Assembly: GCA_041390825.1 (NCBI GenBank) | Contig: JAWKPF010000027.1 | Span: 1-61,771, forward strand | From: Thermomicrobiales bacterium | GTDB lineage: Bacteria; Chloroflexota; Chloroflexia; Thermomicrobiales; UBA6265 | Reading direction: 5' to 3' | DNA length: 61,771 bases | Shown here: positions 39,583-49,089 of the stretch, piece after piece | Position numbering within the stretch: position 1 is the first letter of the stretch | Layout: each line of letters opens with the position of its first letter | Translations under genes and position numbers: made by a program | Notes under the pieces: generated by a model | Databases searched by the model: none | What the model was told of the DNA's origin: nothing | What the model saw: only the letters and a program-made list of their open reading frames with translations

Positions 39583-41286
39583 TTGGAATCGATCGTCATT
39601 GGCGTGCTCGCGCTCCTGGCAATTGCCGGTGCAGCGTGGCTGGGACCGCGCGTGCGCATTGCGGCGCCGCTCATCCTTGTGCTGGTGGGCATCGCGGTCA
39701 GCCTCTGGCCGTCTACCCCGATCTTCGAGGTCGATCCCGAATGGATCCTCGCCGGCATCCTGCCACCGCTCCTCTTCTCTGCTGCGGTCTCTTTGCCAAC
39801 GACCGAATTTCGACGTGACTTCGCCGCCATCAGCGGTCTGGCGGTCATGCTGGTCGTCATCACCTCGTTCGTCATCGGCTGGATTCTCTCGCGCATCATC
39901 CCTGACCTCGATTTCGCCGCTGGACTGGCAATTGGCGCCATCCTGAGCCCGACCGATGCCGTTGCAACTTCTATCGTCAAGCGGCTCGGCGTCTCGCCAC
40001 GAACCGTCGTCGTACTGGAAGGCGAGAGCCTGCTGAACGATGCGTCGGCGCTTGTGCTGCTGCGAACTGCCATCGGGGCAACTGCCGCCGGAATCTCCCT
40101 CCTGCATATCGCCGGCGCGTTTGTCTATTCCATCGTGATTGCCGTGGTCATCGGCGCCGTGGTCGGCTACGGAAATCTCTGGATTCGCTCACGCGCCACT
40201 GATCCCACCGTCAACACCGCGCTCGCCCTCACGGTGCCGTTTCTTGCTTCGCTCCCCGCGGAATGGATGGAAGCGTCGGGACTGGTTGCCGCGGTCGTCG
40301 CCGGCTTGATCACCGGATTCATGGGGCCACGCTATCTGCCGCCGCGCTTTCGCCTGTCGGACCGGCAAAACTGGCGCATGATCGAGTTCATCCTGGAAGG
40401 CGCGGTCTTTCTCATCATGGGATTGGAGCTCGACTGGGTGCTGGAGGATGTGCAGGAAGATCACTTCGGGATAGCCAAGGCGTTCGAGTACGCGCTCATC
40501 GCGCTCGTGCTCACCGTCGTGATCCGCGCCCTCTATATCGTTCCACTCGTCTATCTGTTTCGGACAAGCTCAGACCGAGCCACCCGCGTTGCAAACGCGT
40601 TTCAGCACCGGTTCGTCGAGCCAATCTCGGAACACGAATTCAATCTCAAGTTCTGGGGCCGAGGAAAGCAATCGGACGAGGAGACGATCGCGCGATTTCG
40701 CAAGACCTGGCGCCGAAGAGCGGCAGATATCGACTACTACCGCCATGAACAGATGGGATGGCGTCAAGGCACGGTCATCGTCTGGGCAGGTATGCGAGGC
40801 GCGGTCACACTGGCCGCAGCGCAAACCCTCCCACGCGATACGCCGAGCCGTTCCCTTCTGGTCTTCGTCGCATTCCTGGTCGCTGCCATGTCACTGTTGC
40901 TCCAGGGTTCGACGCTGCCCTGGCTTGCGAGAAAACTGTTGCCTCCAGGCGACAACAACGAACGCGCCGATGCCGAACGCGCGCGCCTCACCGTCGCCAT
41001 GCGCAACGCGGGCACCCAGGTCCTGAAGGAGCACGGCCTCGATCCCGACGCACCATTTCCCGAGCTCGTTACCGGACCAATGCCTTCTGCCGATAGCGGG
41101 TCGCTTGAACAGCAGAGTCGCAACAAGCAGATTCAGCTGGAGATGATCGAGGCCCAGCGTGCGGTCTTGCTGGCTGTCATGGACGAAGGCACATTCAGTT
41201 CCGAGCTCATCAGTTCGACGATGGCCAATCTCGACGCCGATCAGATCTCGCTCGAAATCAAAGGGACGCCGGCGACCGGTCACTAG
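39583..41286 (+). CDS. CPA1-family sodium/proton antiporter
   Basis: A 567-aa NhaP/CPA1-type Na+(K+)/H+ exchanger. About 12 membrane segments lie in the first 330 residues, with the ion-binding region in AILSPTDAVA (conserved Asp) and the downstream EGESLLNDA. Residues about 340-420 form a charged cytosolic region, followed by one more pair of hydrophobic segments (WAGMRGAVTLAAAQ, SLLVFVAFLV) and a soluble C-terminal domain of about 130 aa, probably regulatory. The start is TTG at 39583, with GCAGGAG 10 nt upstream. It is divergent from leuS. Confidence 0.92.
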   Translation: MESIVIGVLALLAIAGAAWLGPRVRIAAPLILVLVGIAVSLWPSTPIFEVDPEWILAGILPPLLFSAAVSLPTTEFRRDFAAISGLAVMLVVITSFVIGWILSRIIPDLDFAAGLAIGAILSPTDAVATSIVKRLGVSPRTVVVLEGESLLNDASALVLLRTAIGATAAGISLLHIAGAFVYSIVIAVVIGAVVGYGNLWIRSRATDPTVNTALALTVPFLASLPAEWMEASGLVAAVVAGLITGFMGPRYLPPRFRLSDRQNWRMIEFILEGAVFLIMGLELDWVLEDVQEDHFGIAKAFEYALIALVLTVVIRALYIVPLVYLFRTSSDRATRVANAFQHRFVEPISEHEFNLKFWGRGKQSDEETIARFRKTWRRRAADIDYYRHEQMGWRQGTVIVWAGMRGAVTLAAAQTLPRDTPSRSLLVFVAFLVAAMSLLLQGSTLPWLARKLLPPGDNNERADAERARLTVAMRNAGTQVLKEHGLDPDAPFPELVTGPMPSADSGSLEQQSRNKQIQLEMIEAQRAVLLAVMDEGTFSSELISSTMANLDADQISLEIKGTPATGH

Positions 41287-41442
41287 CAGATATCGCCGTC
41301 GAGCCGGACCTACGACGGCGCATTCCGGTTTGCCTGAATCGGGTCGTGCTCTGACCCGCTTGCCGGAAACGAAGTGTCGTGCCCCGACGGGAAATCGATC
41401 CCATGGCACTTCGAGGGGAGCGACTGCGGCGCCAAACGAACA

Positions 41443-41472
41443 AACCCTGTCGCTGATCACCAGGACAGGGTT
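41443..41472 (-). terminator. Intrinsic terminator of tRNA-Ala
   Basis: On the minus strand AACCCTGTC-(12 nt)-GACAGGGTT is a 9-bp stem followed by TGTTCGTTTGG. It lies 18 nt past the tRNA 3' end. Confidence 0.8.
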
Positions 41473-41489
41473 CGAACACGTTCTTCTTG

Positions 41490-41562
41490 TGGAGCTGAGG
41501 GGACTCGAACCCCTGACTTCAACACTGCCAGTGTTGCGCTCTCCCAGCTGAGCTACAGCCCC
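41490..41562 (-). tRNA. tRNA-Ala (anticodon GGC)
   Basis: Minus-strand cloverleaf of 73 nt: acceptor GGGGCTG paired with CAGCTCC (one G-T), D arm GCTC...GAGC, anticodon stem CAACA/TGTTG with loop CTGGCAG (anticodon GGC, reading GCC/GCU), and T arm AGGGG-TTCGAAC-CCCCT. The CCA end is not encoded. The rest of the 41287-41647 gap is empty apart from its terminator. Confidence 0.97.
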
Positions 41563-41647
41563 GCGCCAAAAAGGCAGACGCTAGGCTAGCATTGACCGGG
41601 GCGATACGTCAAACAGGCGCGCCCGGTCTTCTCCCGGGAGAATCATT

Positions 41648-42334
41648 GTGCAGCCCGCAACGACGGTGGAATCGATCGGCTCACCCATTCTCCAGCGGCT
41701 CGACGCGCAAAACCAGTTGCGCGACCGGGCGCTGAACGAAGGGCGTCAGGTGGTACGCATGAGCGCGAACTCGATCCGCGCGACCCACCGGCATGAGTTC
41801 GACTTGGCCGCGGGTCTGCTTTCGGACGCGAGGCGTGTGCTGTCGGCACTGCTCGAGGACCTGAACGACCATCCAGGCATTCGATGGGCTGGATACGTTC
41901 AGGATCCGATGAAGGAGATGTCCGAGGCAGCGATCACGCTTGCGCTCGTCACTGGTGAACCGCTCCCAACTCCGGAAGCCCTGGGCGTCGATGACCCGCC
42001 CTACCTCAATGCGCTCGCCGAGGCCGCCAGTGAACTTCGTCGCCAGGTGCTCGATGCCGTGCGAACGGACGATTTCGCGCGCGGTGAGCAGCTTATGGCG
42101 CGCATGGACGAGGTCTATGCCTTTCTTGTGACCGTGGATTATCCCGACGGTCTCACAGGCGGACTTCGCCGGACCACCGACGCGCTCCGTGCCGTGCTCG
42201 AGCGAACTCGCGCCGATCTGACGATCACGGGCGCTCAGCATCGGCTCCTGTCGGCGCTCGATCGATCTGGACTCATCCCGGCCGGAAACGACTCGAGTCT
42301 ACGGAACCAGTTGCTCGGCGACTCCGGCGAGTAG
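41648..42334 (+). CDS. Translin-family protein
   Basis: A 228-aa all-helical protein resembling translin/TRAX, an RNA- and ssDNA-binding family best known in eukaryotes. Shared features are SANSIRATHRHEFDLA near residue 40, the mid helix YVQDPMKEMSEAAI, and the signature YLNALAEAASELRRQVLDA followed by YPDGLTGGLRRTTDALR. Prokaryotic members are scattered; a ribonuclease or RNA-binding role is possible but not established. GTG at 41648 has GGGAG upstream. The 3' end overlaps the convergent otsB by 36 bp. Confidence 0.85.
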   Translation: MQPATTVESIGSPILQRLDAQNQLRDRALNEGRQVVRMSANSIRATHRHEFDLAAGLLSDARRVLSALLEDLNDHPGIRWAGYVQDPMKEMSEAAITLALVTGEPLPTPEALGVDDPPYLNALAEAASELRRQVLDAVRTDDFARGEQLMARMDEVYAFLVTVDYPDGLTGGLRRTTDALRAVLERTRADLTITGAQHRLLSALDRSGLIPAGNDSSLRNQLLGDSGE

Positions 42335-43120
42335 CTCGATGCAACCGTCCACTCCGTCGATCAAAAGGTCGGCGGTTTCGCGCACGACGGCGTGCGTTTC
42401 CGCGGAAACGATGCCAACAGATAGCGTGCGCACCTCAGGCGATTCGAGCGCCCCGAGCGATCGAAACGCATCCACGTCGGTCACATCGTCCCCCAGATAG
42501 ACCACCCCGGCCAACGCGCGTTCGACGGCCAGATCGTGAATGGCAGTGCCCTTGTTCACGAGAGCTTTGGGCCGGATCTCGAAGACCAGCTTCCCATCGG
42601 TCACATTCAGGTCGTGCAATCCGGCAATGGCAACCACCAACTGCCGCAACAGTTCGACCGGCTGTCCCCGATCCTCCACCAGCCGATAGTGAACCGAAGC
42701 AGAAAGGTCCTTGTTCTCGATTACGACTCCTGCCAGCTGTGGCGTCGCGTCGACGATGCCATGCAAGAGACTCGTCGTCGTCGAAACGCTGGCGCGCGAT
42801 CCGAGCGCCGACGGGTGGATCAGACGCTCCCCGTCATGTAGGCGTTCGTAACCATGGTTTCCCACGACCATGACGCCGTCGAGCCCGAGCATGTTTGCCG
42901 CATCGGCCGCACCCCGCCCAGTTATCGCCCCAACGATCGAGACAGCTGACGAAAGCGCCCGTAGCGAGGCCTTCGCCGACTCCGCGACCCGCGCTTCAGA
43001 GGGCACTCGCGCGACCTGGCTGATCGTTCCGTCGATGTCGGTGAAAAGTCCCGATGGCTCACGTCTGAGCACCTGGACGACCTGCTCTATTGCATGCGCA
43101 ATGGGTGTTTCGGCGGTCAT
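42299..43120 (-). CDS. otsB: Trehalose-6-phosphate phosphatase
   Basis: A haloacid-dehalogenase (HAD) phosphatase of 273 aa that removes phosphate from trehalose 6-phosphate. HAD motif I is FTDIDGTIS (nucleophile Asp) near residue 27; motif II region GAITGRG; motif IV is GDDVTDVDAF, with Asp residues for Mg2+. The cap-domain Trp/Asp features place it with OtsB. No otsA is in the window. AGGAGG lies 5 nt before the ATG. It is 9 bp downstream of the lipoprotein gene on the same strand. Confidence 0.93.
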   Translation of the reverse strand: MTAETPIAHAIEQVVQVLRREPSGLFTDIDGTISQVARVPSEARVAESAKASLRALSSAVSIVGAITGRGAADAANMLGLDGVMVVGNHGYERLHDGERLIHPSALGSRASVSTTTSLLHGIVDATPQLAGVVIENKDLSASVHYRLVEDRGQPVELLRQLVVAIAGLHDLNVTDGKLVFEIRPKALVNKGTAIHDLAVERALAGVVYLGDDVTDVDAFRSLGALESPEVRTLSVGIVSAETHAVVRETADLLIDGVDGCIELLAGVAEQLVP

Positions 43121-43129
43121 CCAATCCTC

Positions 43130-43837
43130 CTAGGCAGGCGATTCGTAGCGGTAGATTTCACCGGTCGCTTCATCGATGAAGAGATCCTTGATCACTCCCG
43201 ATTGCTCGATCGACACATGTGCGACCAATGCGCCGTCTGGCACGCCGGCCGGGCCGAACGGCGCTTGCTTGCTGTTGATGCGCACATCGACCCCGGTCGA
43301 CGGATCGAGTCGGAGATCGTCAGTGAAATCCGCTTCGATCAACGCGCTGTAGATCCGTCCGAAATCGATCGCATCCACCGGAAGCGACTCGACCAGCGCC
43401 GGATCGAGATTTACGGGTTGTGACTCACCGGTGTCAGCCGTCAGCAGCGCCTGCGCTTCCGCCGAAAAGTAGCTTGGCTGAAGCCGGAACCCCGATCCGA
43501 AGAGCGCGCACGAGACGCGCAACTGCACAAGTTGCGCATCGTCATGCCATTCGAGCGCCTGGTCGTCCGGGGTGCCCAGCATGTCACGCCAAACCGGATC
43601 GATCGCCGCAATGTCGCTCACGAGCATCATGCCGTCGCCGCATGGCTGCCGAGCTTGCTCAGGTGACATGGTCGGAGCGGGGGTTCCCAGCTCGGACGTT
43701 GCGGTGGGGATCAGCGGATTCACCGATTCGCCTCGGGCGCATCCAGCCAGGGCCGCCAGCAGGACAAGACAGGCGACAAGCGGCACGAATCTCGCCGTAC
43801 CTCGCTCGCTCCACTTCCAACTGTTGAATCGCGTCAT
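43130..43837 (-). CDS. Predicted lipoprotein of unknown function
   Basis: A 235-aa exported protein. It has a signal peptide with lipobox LAALAGC near residue 32, so it should be acylated and held at the membrane. A Thr/Pro/Ser-rich linker (to about 60) precedes a domain of about 170 aa resembling the LppX/LprAFG type fold in its DxxT/GVDVRINSKQ strand pattern; that match is by appearance only. ATG at 43837 (MTRFNSWKW) puts the signal peptide at the N-terminus; a longer start at 43897 adds 20 residues. It probably shares a transcript with otsB. Confidence 0.75.
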   Translation of the reverse strand: MTRFNSWKWSERGTARFVPLVACLVLLAALAGCARGESVNPLIPTATSELGTPAPTMSPEQARQPCGDGMMLVSDIAAIDPVWRDMLGTPDDQALEWHDDAQLVQLRVSCALFGSGFRLQPSYFSAEAQALLTADTGESQPVNLDPALVESLPVDAIDFGRIYSALIEADFTDDLRLDPSTGVDVRINSKQAPFGPAGVPDGALVAHVSIEQSGVIKDLFIDEATGEIYRYESPA

Positions 43838-43921
43838 GTCCAGTCCCGGTCCCGATCCGATGCGGCAGCAATGGTACTCGTCGAACTTGAAACCCACCTC
43901 TGGAGCGATACACCGCTCGGG

Positions 43922-43927
43922 TATACT
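43922..43927 (+). promoter_or_regulatory. Candidate -10 box for the CysS/MshC-like gene
   Basis: TATACT at 125 nt before the ATG at 44052, in a 214-bp gap. No good -35 at 16-18 nt. A long leader would follow; no known T-box features were recognised in it. Confidence 0.35.
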
Positions 43928-44051
43928 CGCCCATCGCGGCGAGACGCGCCTGACCCGTCGAGCGATTGCTCGGGGTCATGCGCGCAAGCGACATCGGCAC
44001 CATTTGACGAATCGCAAGCTCCGGCGTTCCAGACGCGGAGAGAGGAACGCA

Positions 44052-45248
44052 ATGCGCCTGTTCAACACGCAGTCGGGAACGCTGGAAACCGTCGAGCTGA
44101 GCGAGGATCCGCTCGGTCTCTATGTCTGCGGAGTCACGCCGTACGACACAACTCACGCTGGTCATGCCTTCACCTACCTCACGTTCGATGTGCTGATCCG
44201 GTATCTCGACTTTCTCGGTCAACCGGTGACCTACGTGCAGAACGTCACCGATATCGACGACGACATCCTTCGCAAAGCCAAGGAAGTTGGCATCGGTTGG
44301 GACGAGCTGGGCGAGCGCGAAACTCGGCGTTTTCTGGCCGACATGGAATCGCTCGGCTGGCGCGAGCCCGACTACTATGTCAAGGCAACCGAGCACACGC
44401 CGGAGATGATCGACATGATCCTCCCGCTGATCGAACAGGGAATGGCGTACGAGTCGAACCGTTCGGTCTACTTTTCGGTGGCATCCGATCCCGAGTTCGG
44501 CAAGTTGAGCCACTATCCCATCGCCGAGATGCTCCCGATCGCCAATGAGCGCGGCAACTTCCCCGATGACCCGAACAAACGCGATCCGCTGGATTTCGTT
44601 CTTTGGCAGGCGTCGAAACCGGGAGAGCCGACCTGGGACTCCCCATGGGGTCCCGGACGCCCAGGCTGGCATATCGAGTGCAGCGCGATGGCCGCGCGCT
44701 ATCTCGGCCCATCCTTTGCGATCCACGGCGGTGGCTCAGACCTGATCTTCCCCCATCACGAGTGCGAGATTGCCCAGGCCGAGAATTCCACGGGGGTCGA
44801 ACCGTTCGTGCGCTACTGGGTCCATGTCGGCATGGTCGAGTACCAGGGCGAGAAGATGAGCAAGTCGCTCGGCAATCTGGTTCTGGTCAGCAATGAGCTG
44901 AAACGGTATTCAGCCGATGCGTTCCGGCTCTATCTCATGAGTCACCACTATCGCAGTCCGTGGGAATACATCGACGGCGAGATCGAGGACTGGCAGGCGG
45001 TGGCTCAGGAACTGGCAGCCGCGGCCGAATTGCCATCGACCGCTGGTGGATCGGCAGTCGACGCTTCGCCGTACCGAGAACGCTTCCTCGCAGCCATGGA
45101 TGAGGACCTGGATACCCCCACTGCCATTGCGGCGCTCGTCGACCTCGGTCAGCGGATCCATGCCGAAAGCAGCGGAGGCGATCTCACGGACGCCCAACAA
45201 TCGCTGCGCGAGCTTGGGGGAATTCTCGGGTTGGCATTGGCCAGCTAA
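44052..45248 (+). CDS. Cysteinyl-tRNA synthetase-like ligase with MshC-like features
   Basis: A class I cysteine-activating ligase of 398 aa. HIGH-like TTHAGHAFTYL, KMSKS in GEKMSKSLGN, and Cys-Cys-His-Glu zinc ligands (YVC, IEC, FPHHE) are all present. CysS is usually about 460 aa with a C-terminal anticodon-binding domain; this protein is shorter. It also has phrases typical of mycothiol ligase MshC: VCGVTPYDTTHAGHAFTY, YVQNVTDIDD, GGGSDLIFPHHE and KSLGNLVLVS. Both enzymes share ancestry and motifs, so either role is possible: charging tRNA-Cys, or joining Cys to an amino sugar. No other CysS is in the window. GAGAGG precedes the ATG. Confidence 0.85.
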   Translation: MRLFNTQSGTLETVELSEDPLGLYVCGVTPYDTTHAGHAFTYLTFDVLIRYLDFLGQPVTYVQNVTDIDDDILRKAKEVGIGWDELGERETRRFLADMESLGWREPDYYVKATEHTPEMIDMILPLIEQGMAYESNRSVYFSVASDPEFGKLSHYPIAEMLPIANERGNFPDDPNKRDPLDFVLWQASKPGEPTWDSPWGPGRPGWHIECSAMAARYLGPSFAIHGGGSDLIFPHHECEIAQAENSTGVEPFVRYWVHVGMVEYQGEKMSKSLGNLVLVSNELKRYSADAFRLYLMSHHYRSPWEYIDGEIEDWQAVAQELAAAAELPSTAGGSAVDASPYRERFLAAMDEDLDTPTAIAALVDLGQRIHAESSGGDLTDAQQSLRELGGILGLALAS

Positions 45249-45266
45249 GGCCTCGCGCATGCTGAA

Positions 45267-45293
45267 TTAGCACTCTCCCTTGCAGAGTGCTAA
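45267..45293 (+). promoter_or_regulatory. CIRCE operator (HrcA binding site)
   Basis: A perfect TTAGCACTC-N9-GAGTGCTAA inverted repeat, 76 bp before groES, overlapping the -35 of the groES promoter. HrcA binding here would block transcription until heat stress releases it. Confidence 0.97.
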
Positions 45294-45308
45294 CAGATTC
45301 GGTATCCT
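45280..45308 (+). promoter_or_regulatory. groES-groEL promoter
   Basis: TTGCAG at 45280-45285 and TATCCT at 45303-45308 with a 17-nt spacer, a good vegetative-sigma match. The second CIRCE half lies in the spacer and its loop contains part of the -35. Confidence 0.8.
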
Positions 45309-45368
45309 CTCTCCAGTACCAATGGGCGGGAGCGTGCGCTCCCAACGTTTTGTTCTGGAGGAATGTTC

Positions 45369-45683
45369 ATGGCAACTGCTGAGGCTCCTGCTGACCTCAA
45401 GCTCACTCCCCTGGGCGACCGCGTCGTCGTTCAACCGCTCGGGCGTGAGGAAACCACCAAGTCGGGCATCGTTCTGCCGGACACCGCCAAAGAGAAGCCG
45501 CAGCGCGGCACCGTGCTGGCCGTCGGCCAGGGACGCAAGGATGACGACGGGAATCGCATCCCGGTCGACGTCAATGTCGGCGATCAGGTCCTCTTCGCCA
45601 AGTACGCCGGCACCGAGTTCAAGCTCGATGACGTCGATCTGCTCATCCTGGCCGAGAAGGACATTCTCGCCGTCGTCGGATAG
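45369..45683 (+). CDS. groES: Co-chaperonin GroES
   Basis: The 10-kDa lid of the GroEL chamber. The 104-aa protein has PLGDRVVVQPL at the start, the mobile loop EETTKSGIVLPDTAKEK and the C-terminal GTEFKLDDVDLLIL. It has about 10 additional residues at the N-terminus relative to E. coli. ATG at 45369 is 7 nt from GGAGG; an ATG two codons earlier overlaps the site. It is the first gene of the HrcA-controlled operon. Confidence 0.98.
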   Translation: MATAEAPADLKLTPLGDRVVVQPLGREETTKSGIVLPDTAKEKPQRGTVLAVGQGRKDDDGNRIPVDVNVGDQVLFAKYAGTEFKLDDVDLLILAEKDILAVVG

Positions 45684-45698
45684 GTAAACAGTCGTAGG

Positions 45699-45753
45699 CC
45701 GTCAGTCGTCAGTTCGTTTTTCGAACCGACAGCCGATTGCTGGTGTCTGACGG
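45699..45753 (+). other. Nested inverted repeats between groES and groEL
   Basis: CCGTCAG at 45699-45705 pairs with CTGACGG at 45747-45753; inside, GTTCG-TTTTT-CGAAC (45712-45726) forms a small hairpin. CAGTCG-like units recur. It could act as a processing or partial-termination element that adjusts the groES to groEL ratio, which is an inference. Confidence 0.5.
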
Positions 45754-45790
45754 TGTGTTTCGTTTCGTTTCTATCAATTGAGGAAAGTTC

Positions 45791-47425
<1,635 letters not shown>

Positions 47426-47454
47426 TCCAGGCGCACGTCGAAGAGAAACGAACG

Positions 47455-47484
47455 AACGGCCTGAGCGAAATTGCTCAGGCCGTT
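47455..47484 (+). terminator. Terminator after groEL
   Basis: A 12-bp stem (AACGGCCTGAGC, loop GAAATT, GCTCAGGCCGTT) followed by TCGTTGTCTT, 29 bp after the groEL stop. Confidence 0.85.
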
Positions 47485-47613
47485 TCGTTGTCTTCATCCG
47501 CTCGCAGAGGCGACCCAGAAGCTCTGGATGAGACAGGGATGAGCCGGAACGCTCAGCGGCATGACTTCCACGACGAGGTCACGTACCAGCGCAAACGCGG
47601 CGCTCAGAACGAG

Positions 47614-47898
47614 CTATTCGTCGATCGGCTCCGGAGCTTCGAACATCGGTGTCAAGATGGTGGGGAAGACGCGCTGCCCATACTGTTCGATGATGATGGC
47701 CTGCGTCGGACACGCCCGAGCGCCGGCAAAAATCTGTTGCACCGTCGCGCTATCGAAATCGACGAGTTCAGCAACCTGCGTCTCTTCGTCCAGTACGTAG
47801 ACTCCTGGCGCGGCAGTCGTGCACTTCGCGTTCGAAATGCATCGTCTGGGATCGACCCAGACACTCAAACCCCGCTTCACGCTCTCCTGATCGCTCAT
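47614..47898 (-). CDS. Single-cluster ferredoxin (3Fe-4S type likely)
   Basis: A 94-aa ferredoxin. Only three cluster cysteines are visible: CISNAKC (a C-x5-C pair) and ACPTQAI. The position where a fourth ligand would be (the second Cys of a C-x2-C-x2-C motif) holds another residue, so a [3Fe-4S] cluster is the likely outcome, as in ferredoxins that feed cytochrome P450s. No P450 gene is in the window. The start is coupled to the MscS stop (TGATG overlap), so the pair is one operon. Confidence 0.87.
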   Translation of the reverse strand: MSDQESVKRGLSVWVDPRRCISNAKCTTAAPGVYVLDEETQVAELVDFDSATVQQIFAGARACPTQAIIIEQYGQRVFPTILTPMFEAPEPIDE

Positions 47899-48845
47899 CA
47901 GTTCGCATCGTCCTTGTCATGCTCATCGTCAGTCGTGGTGCGGTCGGTGAGCTCGACCGCTGGTCCACCAGCCAATTCTCCCACGCTGTGAGGATCTCGC
48001 TCGACGATCTTCGGAAACGACGTCTCGATTCCCAGGCGGGCGCACTCCTGCAAGAGCCGGAGGCGGAACTCGCCTTCCACCGCTCCGCCCTTGCCTGCGA
48101 CCGTTTCTCCATTCACCCGAACCACGATGGCCTTCTCGAGCAGCTCCTGCACCCTCGTCGCGCGAATCGGTTCCCGCACGAAACCGGCCCACTCCGGATC
48201 GTGCGCGATCTCGAGGCCGATACGATTGATGATCGTGAAGACATCCTCCATATTGGAGCCGTATCCGACGCTAACCATCTGGTTGATCTTCGTGAATTCT
48301 TTCGAGCGGTTCGAGGCAACCCGAATCTCGCCGTTCGGGATGTGATGCACCGTCCCGTCCCGGTCTCGCAACACCGTCAGCCGCAGGCGCATGTCCTCGA
48401 CGATTCCCTGGATCTTGTTGATCTCCACGGAATCGCCCACCCGATACTGGTCCTCGGTCAGGATGAGAATGCCCGAAAGGTAGTCGCGCACCAGGTACTG
48501 CGCCCCAAAACCGAGCGCGATCGAGACGAGCGACACACTCGCCAGGATGGCTCCCAGATTCACGCCGAAGCTCCCCAGCAACAAGATGATGGCGAGCAGA
48601 CCGAATACCGCGCGTACCGCCGTCAGCAGCACGCGAGTGATCGACTCGGTTCGCTTCTCGTCTCCATCCTCGTAGTCCCAACCGCGCATGAGATGACGGC
48701 GCCGTTCGACGCCCTTGCGCACGAGCCATTCGGTGATTCGCAGCGCCACGCCCAACACCGCGAAAAAGACCACGAACGACAAGATGCCATCGAGAAGTGA
48801 AAACAGCAGGTCCTCGAAACTCTCGAAAGTGAAGTCGAATGTCAC
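47898..48845 (-). CDS. MscS-family mechanosensitive channel
   Basis: A 315-aa membrane protein with about three N-terminal hydrophobic segments (near 10-35, 70-95 and 100-130). The pore helix and following MscS domain are seen in ASVSLVSIALGFGAQYLVRD and the beta domain with VGDSVEINKIQGIVEDM and HHIPNGEI. The channel releases solutes under osmotic stress; it could also carry other functions. The start is GTG at 48845. It is translationally coupled to the ferredoxin gene by a TGATG overlap, an unusual pairing. Confidence 0.92.
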   Translation of the reverse strand: MTFDFTFESFEDLLFSLLDGILSFVVFFAVLGVALRITEWLVRKGVERRRHLMRGWDYEDGDEKRTESITRVLLTAVRAVFGLLAIILLLGSFGVNLGAILASVSLVSIALGFGAQYLVRDYLSGILILTEDQYRVGDSVEINKIQGIVEDMRLRLTVLRDRDGTVHHIPNGEIRVASNRSKEFTKINQMVSVGYGSNMEDVFTIINRIGLEIAHDPEWAGFVREPIRATRVQELLEKAIVVRVNGETVAGKGGAVEGEFRLRLLQECARLGIETSFPKIVERDPHSVGELAGGPAVELTDRTTTDDEHDKDDAN

Positions 48846-49006
48846 GCGATCTTCATCCTATTGCGGGCGGCAAGGGATCGGTCTGTTGCACACGGGCATT
48901 ATGCGGGAGGAACCGCAACTTGCCGATGTCGATTCGCGAATCCAGCCTCTTCGAACGAGGCCATACGGCTCGGCGCTATCGTCATCCGGCGCGCCGGGCC
49001 AGCCGT

Positions 49007-49012
49007 TACAAT
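49007..49012 (+). promoter_or_regulatory. Candidate -10 box for the CoxL-like gene
   Basis: TACAAT, 78 nt before the ATG at 49090, in the 244-bp divergent gap with mscS. No clear -35. Confidence 0.35.
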
Positions 49013-49089
49013 GTCGCGAGGTTCGCATCTGAGCTTCAGAGGCGCCCATTTCGCCTTTCCGGCGCATTCTCCCGGAGGAAACGCTCGCA

